The notes: generated from the letters alone by a model not told the origin. A stretch of DNA of 47,623 nt from Planctomycetales bacterium (GCA_030612725.1 JAUWNJ010000024.1:1-47623), one strand, 5' to 3'; numbered from the stretch's first letter, positions 40,080-47,623 are shown. A program made the numbers and translations.

Positions 40080-41531
40080 ATGTCAGTAACGAGAACAATG
40101 AGTGTGGTGTTGATGGCATTGGTCGCTGCATGTTTGGTGTTTTCGGCGGTCGGCTTTGCCGACGACGAGACCAGGACGACGAACCGTACCACCAACGCCG
40201 GCGCGGAAAAAGACCTGGCCCAACTTCCCGCAGCGGTCAGGAGCGGCGTCAAGACCAGGTTGACTCGCCCACCGTCGGCCGGTGCGACGGTAGGATATAA
40301 ACCTATGCCGAAGGGCGCCGACTACGTCCGCGTCTGGGACCTCGGCAAAAAGTACACCTACAAACACTACGGGCCCAAGAAGCAATGGGCCAATCGGGCC
40401 AACTGGGTACAGGTGCCCTACGGTAAAACCGCCGATTACAAGTTCCGCGGCGACTGCATGCTCGAAGGTCCTAACTTCTGGATGTCGCTGCACTCCAGCG
40501 GACACGACGCATGCTTCCTCTACAACAAGATAGACGCCAAAGGAACCCCCTCCCGCCACAACGAAATGTACCGTTCCTACGACCAGCCGGGCGGGTTGAG
40601 AACCTACTGCGGCAGTTACGAGTACAACAAGATCATAAAAAACGAGCGGGGCGACATAATCGTCGAAAGCAAAACCAAGACTCGCAGGAGAAAGGGAGTC
40701 GGCGTATTCCTGATCAACCGCTACCGCGTCCAGGCCGGCAAGCCCTGGCTGGAAATAGAACCGATGAACAAGATGGTCTCCGAACAGGGTATGCACGGCG
40801 AGTCGCGGATTCACATCTCGCCGGAATCGCTTCCCGACGGGCAGGACTTCCTTGCCGACTCGTGGAAAAACAACCCCCCCACGAGCATATATCACCCCCA
40901 CACCAGCCGGATGCTGCTGGACCTGATTATGGACGACGACTGCATCTGGGCGATGATGTGGAAGACGACCGGAAAGATGCCGACAAGGGACAAAAGCCCT
41001 TATTTCCAGCACAGGTCGCGCAGCGACAACTGCCGCGGCGGGTATCCCGCCGGTTGGCAACGGATCGGCGAAGGTAAAAGCCCGCTGATTCTCACCTCCC
41101 CGTTCGTCAAGTACCGCGGCGAGAAAATGGTCCTCGGTATCCTGCGGATCGGGCACTGGCACTACCAGAAAATCGGCGCAACCGTCCAGGCCGACAAAGA
41201 TTACAAGGGCCTGTTCAAGTACGCCTATCAGCGCAAGGTCAAGAGTTCGCCATTCTCGACGGGCAAACGATGGTGGCCTATGTATCCGGGCAAGTGGCGG
41301 ATGATCGGGTGCGTCAACGGAAAGTATTACACCCAGCCTGTTACTGTTACAAAAGCGGACGTGGGCAAATCGGAGTTCACCTTCCGCAGCCCGCTGGCGG
41401 GCAACCTCGAATACGTGGTCTTTTATCTGTACGACCGGACGGACGAGACGCCAAAGGACGTCTTTACAATAATGGACATCTACCGCCAAGCCGTTATCGG
41501 CGACAAGAACAAAACGAAGCGTGGTACTTAA
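40080..41531 (+). CDS. Array paralogue 8, secreted protein of unknown function
   Basis: The product is 483 residues with a signal peptide of about 27 residues (VLMALVAACLVFSAVGFA) and a 45-residue Thr/Ala-rich linker. Landmarks are YVRVWDLGKKYTYKHYGPKK, WVQVPYGKTADYKFRGD, LEGPNFWMSLHSSGHDACFL, PSRHNEMYRSYDQPGGLRTY, EQGMHGESRIHI, HWHYQKIGATVQADKDY, YPGKWRMIGCVNGKYYTQ and IMDIYRQ, where Ile replaces the usual Pro. AAGGAGAC lies eight bases before the ATG. Its TAA overlaps the ATG of the racemase gene by one base, which ties the racemase to the array transcript. Confidence 0.85.
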   Translation: MSVTRTMSVVLMALVAACLVFSAVGFADDETRTTNRTTNAGAEKDLAQLPAAVRSGVKTRLTRPPSAGATVGYKPMPKGADYVRVWDLGKKYTYKHYGPKKQWANRANWVQVPYGKTADYKFRGDCMLEGPNFWMSLHSSGHDACFLYNKIDAKGTPSRHNEMYRSYDQPGGLRTYCGSYEYNKIIKNERGDIIVESKTKTRRRKGVGVFLINRYRVQAGKPWLEIEPMNKMVSEQGMHGESRIHISPESLPDGQDFLADSWKNNPPTSIYHPHTSRMLLDLIMDDDCIWAMMWKTTGKMPTRDKSPYFQHRSRSDNCRGGYPAGWQRIGEGKSPLILTSPFVKYRGEKMVLGILRIGHWHYQKIGATVQADKDYKGLFKYAYQRKVKSSPFSTGKRWWPMYPGKWRMIGCVNGKYYTQPVTVTKADVGKSEFTFRSPLAGNLEYVVFYLYDRTDETPKDVFTIMDIYRQAVIGDKNKTKRGT

Positions 41532-42232
41532 TGAAATGTATCGGACTTATCGGCGGAATGAGTTGGAATTCGTCGGCGGAATACTATCGGCTCATCAACA
41601 CATTGGTTGCTGAGAGGTTGGGCGGGCTTCATTCCGCTCGCGTAATCCTCTACAGCGTGGAATTCGACGGGATCGGACGCGCCCAGCGCGAGGATCGCTG
41701 GGACGATATGGCCGTTACGCTCACCGACGCCGGAAAGGCGCTGAAGCGAGCAGGGGCCGACTTCCTGCTGATATGCACCAATACGATGCACAAAGTCGCC
41801 CCCGCTGTCGCCGAGGGCGCCGGGCTGCCGCTGTTGCACATCGCCGACGTTACAGGCCAGGCCATCCGGCAAGCCGGACTGAATACCGTGGGGCTGTTAG
41901 GCTCACGCTTCACTATGGACGAGGATTTCTGCCGTGCAAAACTCCAGGATCGCTTCGGTTTGGAGGTCCTCGTACCACAGGATGAAGACGCCGACTGCGT
42001 TCACAATATCATCTTCGACGAACTCTGCCAGGGCAGGTTCGAGCCGGCAGCACGGAAAAAATGTGTAGAGATTATCGCAGGGCTTATCGAGCAGGGCGCT
42101 GAAGGGATCATTCTAGGCTGCACGGAACTACCCCTGCTTATCAGGCCTGATGACATTAATGTAACGCTGTTCGACACAACCCGTCTGCACGCAGCCGCCG
42201 CCGTCGATATGGCAATGTCTGATGATGAATAG
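41531..42232 (+). CDS. Aspartate/glutamate racemase family protein
   Basis: This 233-residue protein opens MKCIGLIGGMSWNSSAEYYR. It has the two catalytic cysteines in LLICTNTMHKVAP (about residue 83) and IILGCTELPLLI (about 197), and VTGQAIRQAGLNTVGLLGSR between them. The family interconverts L- and D-aspartate or glutamate without a cofactor; some members act on other small acids. It is the last gene of the array strand, with a TAATG junction to paralogue 8. It is cytoplasmic, unlike the array products, so its link to the array may be positional only. Confidence 0.92.
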   Translation: MKCIGLIGGMSWNSSAEYYRLINTLVAERLGGLHSARVILYSVEFDGIGRAQREDRWDDMAVTLTDAGKALKRAGADFLLICTNTMHKVAPAVAEGAGLPLLHIADVTGQAIRQAGLNTVGLLGSRFTMDEDFCRAKLQDRFGLEVLVPQDEDADCVHNIIFDELCQGRFEPAARKKCVEIIAGLIEQGAEGIILGCTELPLLIRPDDINVTLFDTTRLHAAAAVDMAMSDDE

Positions 42233-42309
42233 ACAGGCTGGGACGAAGTCTCATCCTGCGGTACAACAGAGAGGGTGAATCGGGTCGGATTTTCGGTTAG
42301 CATTATGCT

Positions 42310-43728
42310 ATGGTCAGACCTCGATTCGGGACATTCAGCGGCGGTATCGACCTTGCGGACGAAAAAGGCGCGACTATAGATTCGCCCGTCGCGCCTGTAA
42401 GTCGGTTGAATCGGATTCGCGTACCGCTCGCGCCGGTCGATACAGACGCCGCCGAACCGACAGTTCGCATCGGGCAGCACGTTTCTCGCGGCGAACGCAT
42501 CGCCGAAGCCTCGTCCGCGTCGCAGGTGAACGTCTTCGCGCCGCTGGCTGGACGGGTATCCGGATTCTGCACGGTAATGCTTCCGGCACAACCGACAGGA
42601 TGGCGAGAAAGCCCCGCCGTCGAACTGACCGACCTCGACCCGCCGGGAAATATCGAACCGCTTACGGAAAATTTTGACTCGCTCGCTGCCGACGACCACT
42701 CACTCCGCCTGCGAATCGACGAAGGCTCACTGGTAACATTCAACCAATCGACCGTTGCTCTTTCGGAATGGATCGCCTCCGCCGAAAAGGCCGACGTCGA
42801 TACGCTTATCGCCAACGTGATGGAGAACACGCCCTTCGTTACCGCCGATCACCGCCTCCTGGCGGAGCGGGGTCTGGAAGTCGTTCGAGGCCTGGCGATA
42901 CTCGCTCGCGCTATCGGTGCAACCAGGACCATCCTTGCGGTCGATCACCGTCGAATCGACGACTACCGCAGCGCCGTCGCACCGGCAAGACTTTACGGTA
43001 TCAACCACATCGCCCTGGCGCATAAGTACCCCATCGGCGCAGAAGCAATCCTGATAAAGGTGCTGACCCGCCGACGTGTCAGGCCGGGCGCCGACGGGCT
43101 TCAGGTCGGTGTGGCCGTAACCGACGCCGCGACATGCCACGCGACGTACCGATGGGTGGCGTGCGGCGAGTTGCCCACCGCGCGTGTCGTTACGGTGGCT
43201 GGGCCTAAAGTTGATAAACCGGTCAATCTGCTTGTCCCATTCGGCGCAGGCGTCGAGGATATTTTAGAATCCGCCGAGGCTGGGGCCGAAAGCCGATTCG
43301 TTTATGGTTCGGCGATGACGGGAAGGCATCTCGTCAACGGAGTGGTTGTCTCGTCGGCGACCAATGCGTTGCTGGCGATGGAACCGACTCGGCCCCAATC
43401 GCCGACGCAGTGTATCCGCTGCGGATGGTGCGGCGACAACTGCCCCGCCAGGATTAACGTAGCCTCGCTGAACGACGATTTCGAACTGGGGCGAACCGAC
43501 GCCGCTCGACGCAAAAACGTCCAGGCCTGCATCGAATGTGGGATTTGCAGCTACGTATGCCCCGCCAGACTACCATTGATGCAAAGAGTCAAACTGCTGA
43601 AACAGACCATAGCCGGTAGGCTGGGACGAAGCGGAGCGGAGTCCCACCTGCAATCTCACAAAAAGGTGGGACTTCGCTCCGCTTCGTCCCAGCCTACCAC
43701 TGACAACCAACCGAATGAACCCGAATAA
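42310..43728 (+). CDS. rnfC: RnfC-like subunit of the Rnf ion-translocating ferredoxin:NAD oxidoreductase
   Basis: The product is 472 residues. The N-terminal barrel-sandwich region is IRVPLAPVD followed by VRIGQHVSRGERIAEASSAS and FAPLAGRVSGF. The central Complex I 51-kDa-like NADH/FMN domain spans about 150-330 (GLEVVRGLAILARAIGATRT). Two 4Fe-4S motifs follow, CIRCGWCGDNCPARI (about 376) and CIECGICSYVCPARLPL (about 403). Residues of about 436-463 are encoded by a 34-bp-arm inverted repeat (43616-43697), so the last 37 residues look like an acquired tail. RnfC is the membrane-associated electron-entry subunit. The overlap with rnfD depends on the rnfD start. Confidence 0.88.
   Translation: MVRPRFGTFSGGIDLADEKGATIDSPVAPVSRLNRIRVPLAPVDTDAAEPTVRIGQHVSRGERIAEASSASQVNVFAPLAGRVSGFCTVMLPAQPTGWRESPAVELTDLDPPGNIEPLTENFDSLAADDHSLRLRIDEGSLVTFNQSTVALSEWIASAEKADVDTLIANVMENTPFVTADHRLLAERGLEVVRGLAILARAIGATRTILAVDHRRIDDYRSAVAPARLYGINHIALAHKYPIGAEAILIKVLTRRRVRPGADGLQVGVAVTDAATCHATYRWVACGELPTARVVTVAGPKVDKPVNLLVPFGAGVEDILESAEAGAESRFVYGSAMTGRHLVNGVVVSSATNALLAMEPTRPQSPTQCIRCGWCGDNCPARINVASLNDDFELGRTDAARRKNVQACIECGICSYVCPARLPLMQRVKLLKQTIAGRLGRSGAESHLQSHKKVGLRSASSQPTTDNQPNEPE
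43616..43697. repeat. GTAGGCTGGGACGAAGCGGA hairpin repeat inside rnfC
   Basis: The left arm at 43616-43649 and right arm at 43664-43697 are 34 bases each and match at 33 positions, with a 14-base loop. It is the best-preserved copy of the GGCTGGGACGGAG family, also seen at 182-307, 9261-9341 and, as a fragment, 42234-42262. It is read through in frame by rnfC. Confidence 0.93.
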
Positions 43729-44881
43729 CCAAAATATCGCTATGGTAACAGGCGTTCCGTCGCTGCACGCCCCGTTTCTGCACGCTCCCGAAACAAGCAG
43801 AAGTATATTCGTAACAATCTTCGCAGCCGCTTGCATACCGCTGGGCGCTGGGGTCGTGTTTTTCGGATGGCGAGCGTTGTTCGTGGCGGTTTTGAGCGTC
43901 GGCGGATGCGTAGCCACCGAATCGGCGTATTATCGCGTTACGCGAACGCCGGCCCTGTTCGGAAGGATGCACGCCGCCGTTACGGGCATACTGCTCGCCT
44001 TGACGCTTCCGGTAAGTGTGCCGTGGTACGTTCCGCTGGCTGCGTCGGTCTTCGCTATTATCGTCGGAAAGGCGATTTTCGGCGGAGTCGGCCACTTCCT
44101 CTGGCAGCCTGCGCTTGTGGGTCGCCTGGCGGTAACGGTAATCTTCGCGCCGCCGCTGTTCAGCGTCAACCTGCTCAGCCTGCCGACCTGGTCGCTGCTC
44201 GCCGAGAACCGCATCATCATGGGCGACGCTCACAACGTCAAGCCGGAAAGCACATACCGTCATTGGTCCGGTACGCCCGCGCCGGCAGAAGCCGATGCGT
44301 TCGCGCTGCGGCGCCCCCGAAGCCGCCTCCGGGAACTTACCATGCCGACGGAGCATCCGCCCGAATCAATCATCTCGACGCTGAGGCACATGCCGCCGGT
44401 ATGGGACCTTATTAGAGGTTCGCACGGCGGGGGAATCGGAGAAACCTGCGTAATCGCCATTCTTATCGCCGGATTGTACCTGATATACCGAAATTACGTC
44501 CGGGCACTACTGCCGGTAATGTTCATACTCGCCGCTGCCGTTACCGTCGCAATCGCACCGGTCCGAACAGGCGCAGGCCTGGCGTGGCAATGGTTCCCCA
44601 TCGCCAGCGAGGGGTTTGACGTCGGATTCGTTTATACCGCCTACCATCTTGCCTGCGGCGAACTGCTGCTGGCGGGATGCCTCCTCGCCGGCGAAATGAC
44701 CTCGCGCCCCGTAACCGCCCCAGCCCAGGCAATCTTCGGGATCATGTGCGGAGCCGGAGCGATACTGCTGAGGCTGTATCTACCTATCCCCATCCCCGCT
44801 TATGCCGCAGTATTAATCTGCAACACCTTCACACCACTGCTGGACACCACCATACAACCATGGATGTTTAGAAGAAGATAG
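43715..44881 (+). CDS. rnfD: RnfD-like membrane subunit
   Basis: This 388-residue protein has eight or more hydrophobic segments, for example FVTIFAAACIPLGAGVVFFG, ALFVAVLSVGGCVATESAYY and AVTGILLALTLPVSVPWYVP, plus GHFLWQPALVGRL, GGGIGETCVIAILIAGLYLI and VFICN-like C-terminal helices, matching NqrB/RnfD. The covalent-FMN motif S-[GSA]-A-T of RnfD is not intact; the nearest string is SGTP near residue 184, followed by an unusual polar insert (LRRPRSRLRELTMPTEHPPE). ATG 43715 overlaps rnfC by 14 bases; ATG 43742 would not. No rnfG, E, A or B follows. Confidence 0.85.
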   Translation: MNPNNQNIAMVTGVPSLHAPFLHAPETSRSIFVTIFAAACIPLGAGVVFFGWRALFVAVLSVGGCVATESAYYRVTRTPALFGRMHAAVTGILLALTLPVSVPWYVPLAASVFAIIVGKAIFGGVGHFLWQPALVGRLAVTVIFAPPLFSVNLLSLPTWSLLAENRIIMGDAHNVKPESTYRHWSGTPAPAEADAFALRRPRSRLRELTMPTEHPPESIISTLRHMPPVWDLIRGSHGGGIGETCVIAILIAGLYLIYRNYVRALLPVMFILAAAVTVAIAPVRTGAGLAWQWFPIASEGFDVGFVYTAYHLACGELLLAGCLLAGEMTSRPVTAPAQAIFGIMCGAGAILLRLYLPIPIPAYAAVLICNTFTPLLDTTIQPWMFRRR

Positions 44882-44960
44882 GCGTAGGGTGCCGTGGTCG
44901 CTGCGTTTGCCTGCCCCCAGGGGGCGACCACGGCACCCGACCAATAGGCGAATCCTACGC
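44882..44960. repeat. Nested hairpin (GGGTGCCGTGGTCGC) between convergent rnfD and the AriB-like gene
   Basis: GGGTGCCGTGGTCGC (44887-44901) and GCGACCACGGCACCC (44924-44938) are perfect 15-bp arms. An outer pair GCGTAGG (44882-44888) and CCTACGC (44954-44960) overlaps and encloses them. It lies at the end of both convergent transcripts and could terminate either one. Confidence 0.85.
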
Positions 44961-44975
44961 GTTCGGGCCCACCGT

Positions 44976-45839
44976 CTACAAGGAGAAGATGGTAAAGGGA
45001 GTATTGGCCTTCTCCCATTTCTTTGCACGCTTGAAGAGTCTCGTGCTGCGGAAGTCGGACGAGTCGTATGAGAGGCGCAGAAGCCGCTCGATGTTCTCTC
45101 CATTGCCGATGTCCTTTGACTTGTTCCCAAGTGCCTTGCGTAGCCCGATTCCAACAATGACCGCTACGTCATGACCCGAGCAGATATGCCAGGGATCGTG
45201 TGCTTTGCTCTGAGCTTTCTGGAGTTTCCGAAGGATGTCCTTCCTATTGAGTCTTGGGTTCTCGGTCAGCATTAGGACGCGGCAAACGAGATCACCCGTT
45301 GAGAGCTGCAGTGTTGATTTTTCGACTACTCTATTGAAATCCAATCCCTTGAACTTGAGAGCGAGTCCGTCTTCTTCGGAGATTAGCCGCAGGAGACCTA
45401 AAGATATTACCGACGCCATAAGAGCGATCCGCAAACTCGTGGTTCCCGACAGGCCAAGAAACTTCTCGATCTTACTCACTGACCCGTACTCGGCCATGAT
45501 CGCATCAAAAGCCCGACTTCCGAACATCATGATCTCGATGTCGTGAAAATCCGTCACAAGAACATTCCGGGAAGGAGGCTTCGTGCCATGATGATGCCAG
45601 AAATCTGCGTCGACAATCGCAACAATCCCCTTGCCTTTCGGCTTGCTCAGCAAAGACATGGCTTCCAAGGCGTTTGGCCTCCCGTATGCCGGCTGCATCT
45701 GGCATAGGCGAGGGTTGACAAACTTCTCGTAAACCCGGCAATCGTCGTCGCCTTCAACGATAATGATCGTACCTTTGAAAGTGGAACGAATCATCAATAC
45801 TTCAGCAGCGACGTCGTCTCCCGTACAATGCTGTATCAT
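44976..45839 (-). CDS. DUF4435/TOPRIM protein, AriB-like effector of a PARIS-type defence pair
   Basis: The product is 287 residues. TOPRIM landmarks are the Glu in IIIVEGDDDCRVYEKFV (Glu29) and the Asp-x-Asp in GIVAIVDADFWHHHG (about 75), followed by LVTDFHDIEIMMFG. This is the DUF4435 pattern. In PARIS, the AriB TOPRIM nuclease is held by the AAA ATPase AriA and released when a phage anti-restriction protein is sensed; it then cuts host tRNA. Identity with AriB is inferred from domain and partner. The ATG overlaps the ATPase stop by four bases (ATGA). The gene looks less GC-rich than its neighbours, which would fit transfer. Confidence 0.82.
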   Translation of the reverse strand: MIQHCTGDDVAAEVLMIRSTFKGTIIIVEGDDDCRVYEKFVNPRLCQMQPAYGRPNALEAMSLLSKPKGKGIVAIVDADFWHHHGTKPPSRNVLVTDFHDIEIMMFGSRAFDAIMAEYGSVSKIEKFLGLSGTTSLRIALMASVISLGLLRLISEEDGLALKFKGLDFNRVVEKSTLQLSTGDLVCRVLMLTENPRLNRKDILRKLQKAQSKAHDPWHICSGHDVAVIVGIGLRKALGNKSKDIGNGENIERLLRLSYDSSDFRSTRLFKRAKKWEKANTPFTIFSL

Positions 45840-47212
45840 TGGTCCGGGCCCTCCAAGGGAACCATAAGGTCGGTTCGCTTGTGGACGATCGATGGTGAGT
45901 GCGTTGCGATGAGGAAATCGAGATCCGCGAGTTCGGATATACGAACCAGATCGTCGAGAAACTTATGTTGCCATGTAACGTGCAGGGACAGCTCAGGCTC
46001 ATCTATCAGGATTAGCGATCGTGGCGATACTTTGAAGATCAACTGGTATGCAAGTACGAGCTCGTGCTGCTCGCCAGAGGAGAGAGCCTTTGACGGGAGA
46101 GAGTCACCGTTGGCGTTTGTGAAAAGAAAGCCTCTCGACTTGTCAATTGAGAAACTCTTGTACAGGAACCGTGTGTTAATGATGTTTTTGAACAACTCAA
46201 CCTTCTGCAGCAGCTCGTCAAAGACGCGGAATTTCTCGTCCACGTCATCGAGGTAGTGCCATAACACCCTTATGTCGGTGTCCTGCAGTCGGCTTTTGTG
46301 TAGGGTGACGGGCTTCTCCGGATCGATGAGCCCAGCTTCCATGAGGCGATTCCTGTACTCACTCTGAGTTTTGTACCTGGTTCTGATTCGCTCGTCACTG
46401 GCCGTTTGAGGCAACTTGGCCTGAAGCACGCGGTGAGGAAATGTCCTGTCGAGAGAAGCGGACAAAACACCCGACTCCCGCAGTGTTTCTTGGATACTGC
46501 TCGCCATATTCTCTGAGTACTGTTCAACTGCAGCCGTTCGGCGATCACGATCGCGCGAACGGTCGGTTTTTCTCTCGCGGATTTCGGCAGACAATCGTTG
46601 CGTCTCAATCAGATGCACATGTAGCGAGCCAAGTATATCTCTAAGCCACTTCTTCGGCTCAGGCATGAGTTCGGAGATGTCGAAGGGAAGCCTCTCACCG
46701 TACTGGATGACGACCTCCTCGAAAGACAGAGGCTCTTGAGTGCGGGTATCGATCCACATGGCTGGTCCAACCCTTTCCAGCCAAGGAACAGACTCTTCGA
46801 TGGCATAGAAAATAGAATGTCTCCGAACAGCCGTTTTGCTCCGGTGAACGCGGGGCTTTAATTCGTACGGATCAGAGATGATCGCCATCCGAGTCAGGTT
46901 TGTTCGCGTTCGCCCCTTGTAGAGCGAGAACACTAGTGCATCTCGGCTTCGCGATTGTCTGGGTTTTCCCCGCGTTGTCTGTTTGACGTGGAGTCGCTTT
47001 CCGTCATCGAAGCTGATGATGATACTGCCGAAGGGCGTCGTACGGAGGAGAGAGAACCGCATTGAGAAGAGGGCGTCCATCAACCGCAGGATAGTCGTCT
47101 TCCCCAGACCGTTGGGTCCGTGAATGATCGTGATCCTATCGCTGATGTTGAATGGGATCACATGATCGAACATTCCGAAGAGCTTCTTGATCTCGATCTT
47201 TGACACTCGCAT
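45836..47212 (-). CDS. AAA ATPase, AriA-like sensor of a PARIS-type defence pair
   Basis: The product is 458 residues from the ATG at 47212, which follows GAGG by eight bases and starts MRVSKIEIKKLFGMFDHVIP. An upstream ATG at 47260 is less likely. The ABC-type ATPase parts are Walker A GPNGLGKTT (32-40), the signature ALSSGEQHELVLAY (about 385), Walker B LILIDEPELSLH (about 410) and the switch His in LIATHSPSIVHKR. The middle is an extended coil region (RERKTDRSRDRDRRTAAVEQ). This AAA_15-like layout followed by DUF4435 is that of AriA. OLD-family or other defence ATPases are alternatives. Confidence 0.85.
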   Translation of the reverse strand: MRVSKIEIKKLFGMFDHVIPFNISDRITIIHGPNGLGKTTILRLMDALFSMRFSLLRTTPFGSIIISFDDGKRLHVKQTTRGKPRQSRSRDALVFSLYKGRTRTNLTRMAIISDPYELKPRVHRSKTAVRRHSIFYAIEESVPWLERVGPAMWIDTRTQEPLSFEEVVIQYGERLPFDISELMPEPKKWLRDILGSLHVHLIETQRLSAEIRERKTDRSRDRDRRTAAVEQYSENMASSIQETLRESGVLSASLDRTFPHRVLQAKLPQTASDERIRTRYKTQSEYRNRLMEAGLIDPEKPVTLHKSRLQDTDIRVLWHYLDDVDEKFRVFDELLQKVELFKNIINTRFLYKSFSIDKSRGFLFTNANGDSLPSKALSSGEQHELVLAYQLIFKVSPRSLILIDEPELSLHVTWQHKFLDDLVRISELADLDFLIATHSPSIVHKRTDLMVPLEGPDQ

Positions 47213-47404
47213 AGTCTTGGCCTCGCTACCTAATAGTTCCTTGCTGCGACAGAAGTACATCTCGCATACATGATTCTCAACAGAATCGGTCCCGAGTCAA
47301 TGACATTGTGGAAACAACTGGGAAACAACCCCACGGTTTCCTATTTCGGGCGTCTTAAAACAACTGGTACAGTTTTCGGGGGGCAGGCCACTTTGACCGC
47401 ACTG

Positions 47405-47434
47405 CGTTCACATCTGCGCGCGCAAACGCGAACG
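47405..47434. repeat. Imperfect palindrome CGTTCACATCTGCGC / GCGCAAACGCGAACG
   Basis: The right arm (GCGCAAACGCGAACG) is the same as half of the perfect palindrome at 47515-47542. The left arm differs from a perfect match at three positions, all transitions. It looks like a decayed copy of the same element. Confidence 0.8.
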
Positions 47435-47508
47435 TAAAAATCGGGGAGATGAAAAATTCCAAAAAAACTTTTCCTAAGGCCACCAAGGACTTATGGCGTC
47501 GCTATCCG

Positions 47509-47548
47509 TTTTGTGTTCGCGTTTGCGCGCGCAAACGCGAACGCAAAA
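47509..47548. repeat. 40-nt near-perfect palindrome
   Basis: Positions 47515-47528 (GTTCGCGTTTGCGC) and 47529-47542 (GCGCAAACGCGAAC) are perfect complements with no loop. The flanks TTTTGT and GCAAAA extend this to 40 bases with a single T-G mismatch on each side of the core. CCAAGGAC and GTCCTTGG enclose it further out. Confidence 0.95.
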
Positions 47549-47623
47549 GTTAATACAGAGCGTCCTTGGTACGCTTATGTGTTCTTTGATAAGTGAATAT
47601 GAGAAGACAGGGACTAGGGACTT

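Larger units (their letters stand above)
47213..47623. other. Gene-free right end with palindromes upstream of the defence pair
   Basis: No supported gene is seen in these 411 bases. They include the promoter side of the AAA ATPase gene, an imperfect palindrome at about 47405-47434, the near-perfect palindrome at 47509-47548, the enclosing CCAAGGAC/GTCCTTGG pair (47483-47490 and 47562-47569) and a GGGACTAGGGACTT repeat that runs off the window edge (47607-47623). Confidence 0.6.

Noticed and set aside
40083-41489. Antisense open frame of 468 codons across paralogue 8
   Set aside because: It is a mirror of a conserved gene, starts inside it, and shows no domain or signal.
42234-42262. GGCTGGGACGAAG string before rnfC as a full hairpin repeat
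   Set aside because: Only one arm is recognisable, so it is noted as a fragment of the family and not listed as an element.
5975-47623. GGGACTAGGGACT strings considered as attachment sites of one large mobile element
   Set aside because: The copies are degenerate, vary in unit number, and no integrase or phage gene lies between them.
1-47623. tRNA and rRNA genes
   Set aside because: No cloverleaf with GGTTCGA-type T-loop or rRNA-like segment was recognised in the gene gaps by eye.

Overview
The window looks like a chromosomal segment from an uncultured bacterium of the Planctomycetota (Phycisphaerae-like) or a related PVC lineage. This is inferred from style, not from a marker gene. The signs are many secreted orphan proteins in paralogous arrays, type IV pilin-like genes beside a GspF/PilC gene, beta-helix proteins, FAxA-type signal peptides, and intergenic DNA full of long hairpin repeats. 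No rRNA, tRNA, CRISPR array or transposase gene was seen.

Layout. Positions 2-181 hold the last 60 codons of a gene cut by the window edge. A minus-strand pseudopilin operon follows (308-5790): GspF/PilC platform protein, PilV-like, two PilX-like proteins and a PilW/GspJ-like protein. Next come a plus-strand oxidoreductase pair (6082-8174) and a minus-strand set that reads as uronate catabolism (8378-11706: KDG-kinase-like, KDPG-aldolase-like, SDR fructuronate-reductase-like), with an orphan VapB antitoxin inside it. A plus-strand block (12029-16542) carries two YkgJ-type Cys-cluster proteins, an HU protein, a small lipoprotein, a parvulin lipoprotein and a Tat-exported phosphoesterase. A minus-strand operon (16549-21198) encodes an FCD/GntR regulator, DegT aminotransferase, NanA-like lyase, aldo/keto reductase and a short NeuB.

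The main feature is a 20-kb plus-strand array (21561-41531). It has eight secreted paralogues of a family I cannot name, interleaved with two beta-helix proteins and a tandem-domain esterase. One paralogue is fused to a neutral ceramidase domain. All genes point the same way, most have an AAGGAGA ribosome binding site, and the last two paralogues share a 50-bp upstream repeat centred on a 12-bp palindrome. I infer a surface or secreted degradation system for an acylated or uronate-rich glycan or glycolipid, feeding the monomer pathways to its left. The family itself appears to be the undescribed part.

The right end has an Asp/Glu racemase and an rnfC-rnfD pair without the rest of the Rnf operon. 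The rnfC gene carries a mobile-looking hairpin inside its reading frame. Last come a minus-strand AAA ATPase plus DUF4435/TOPRIM pair resembling the PARIS anti-phage system (44976-47212) and a gene-free tail with a near-perfect 40-nt palindrome.

Assignments rest on reading motifs by eye. No database or structure search was possible.
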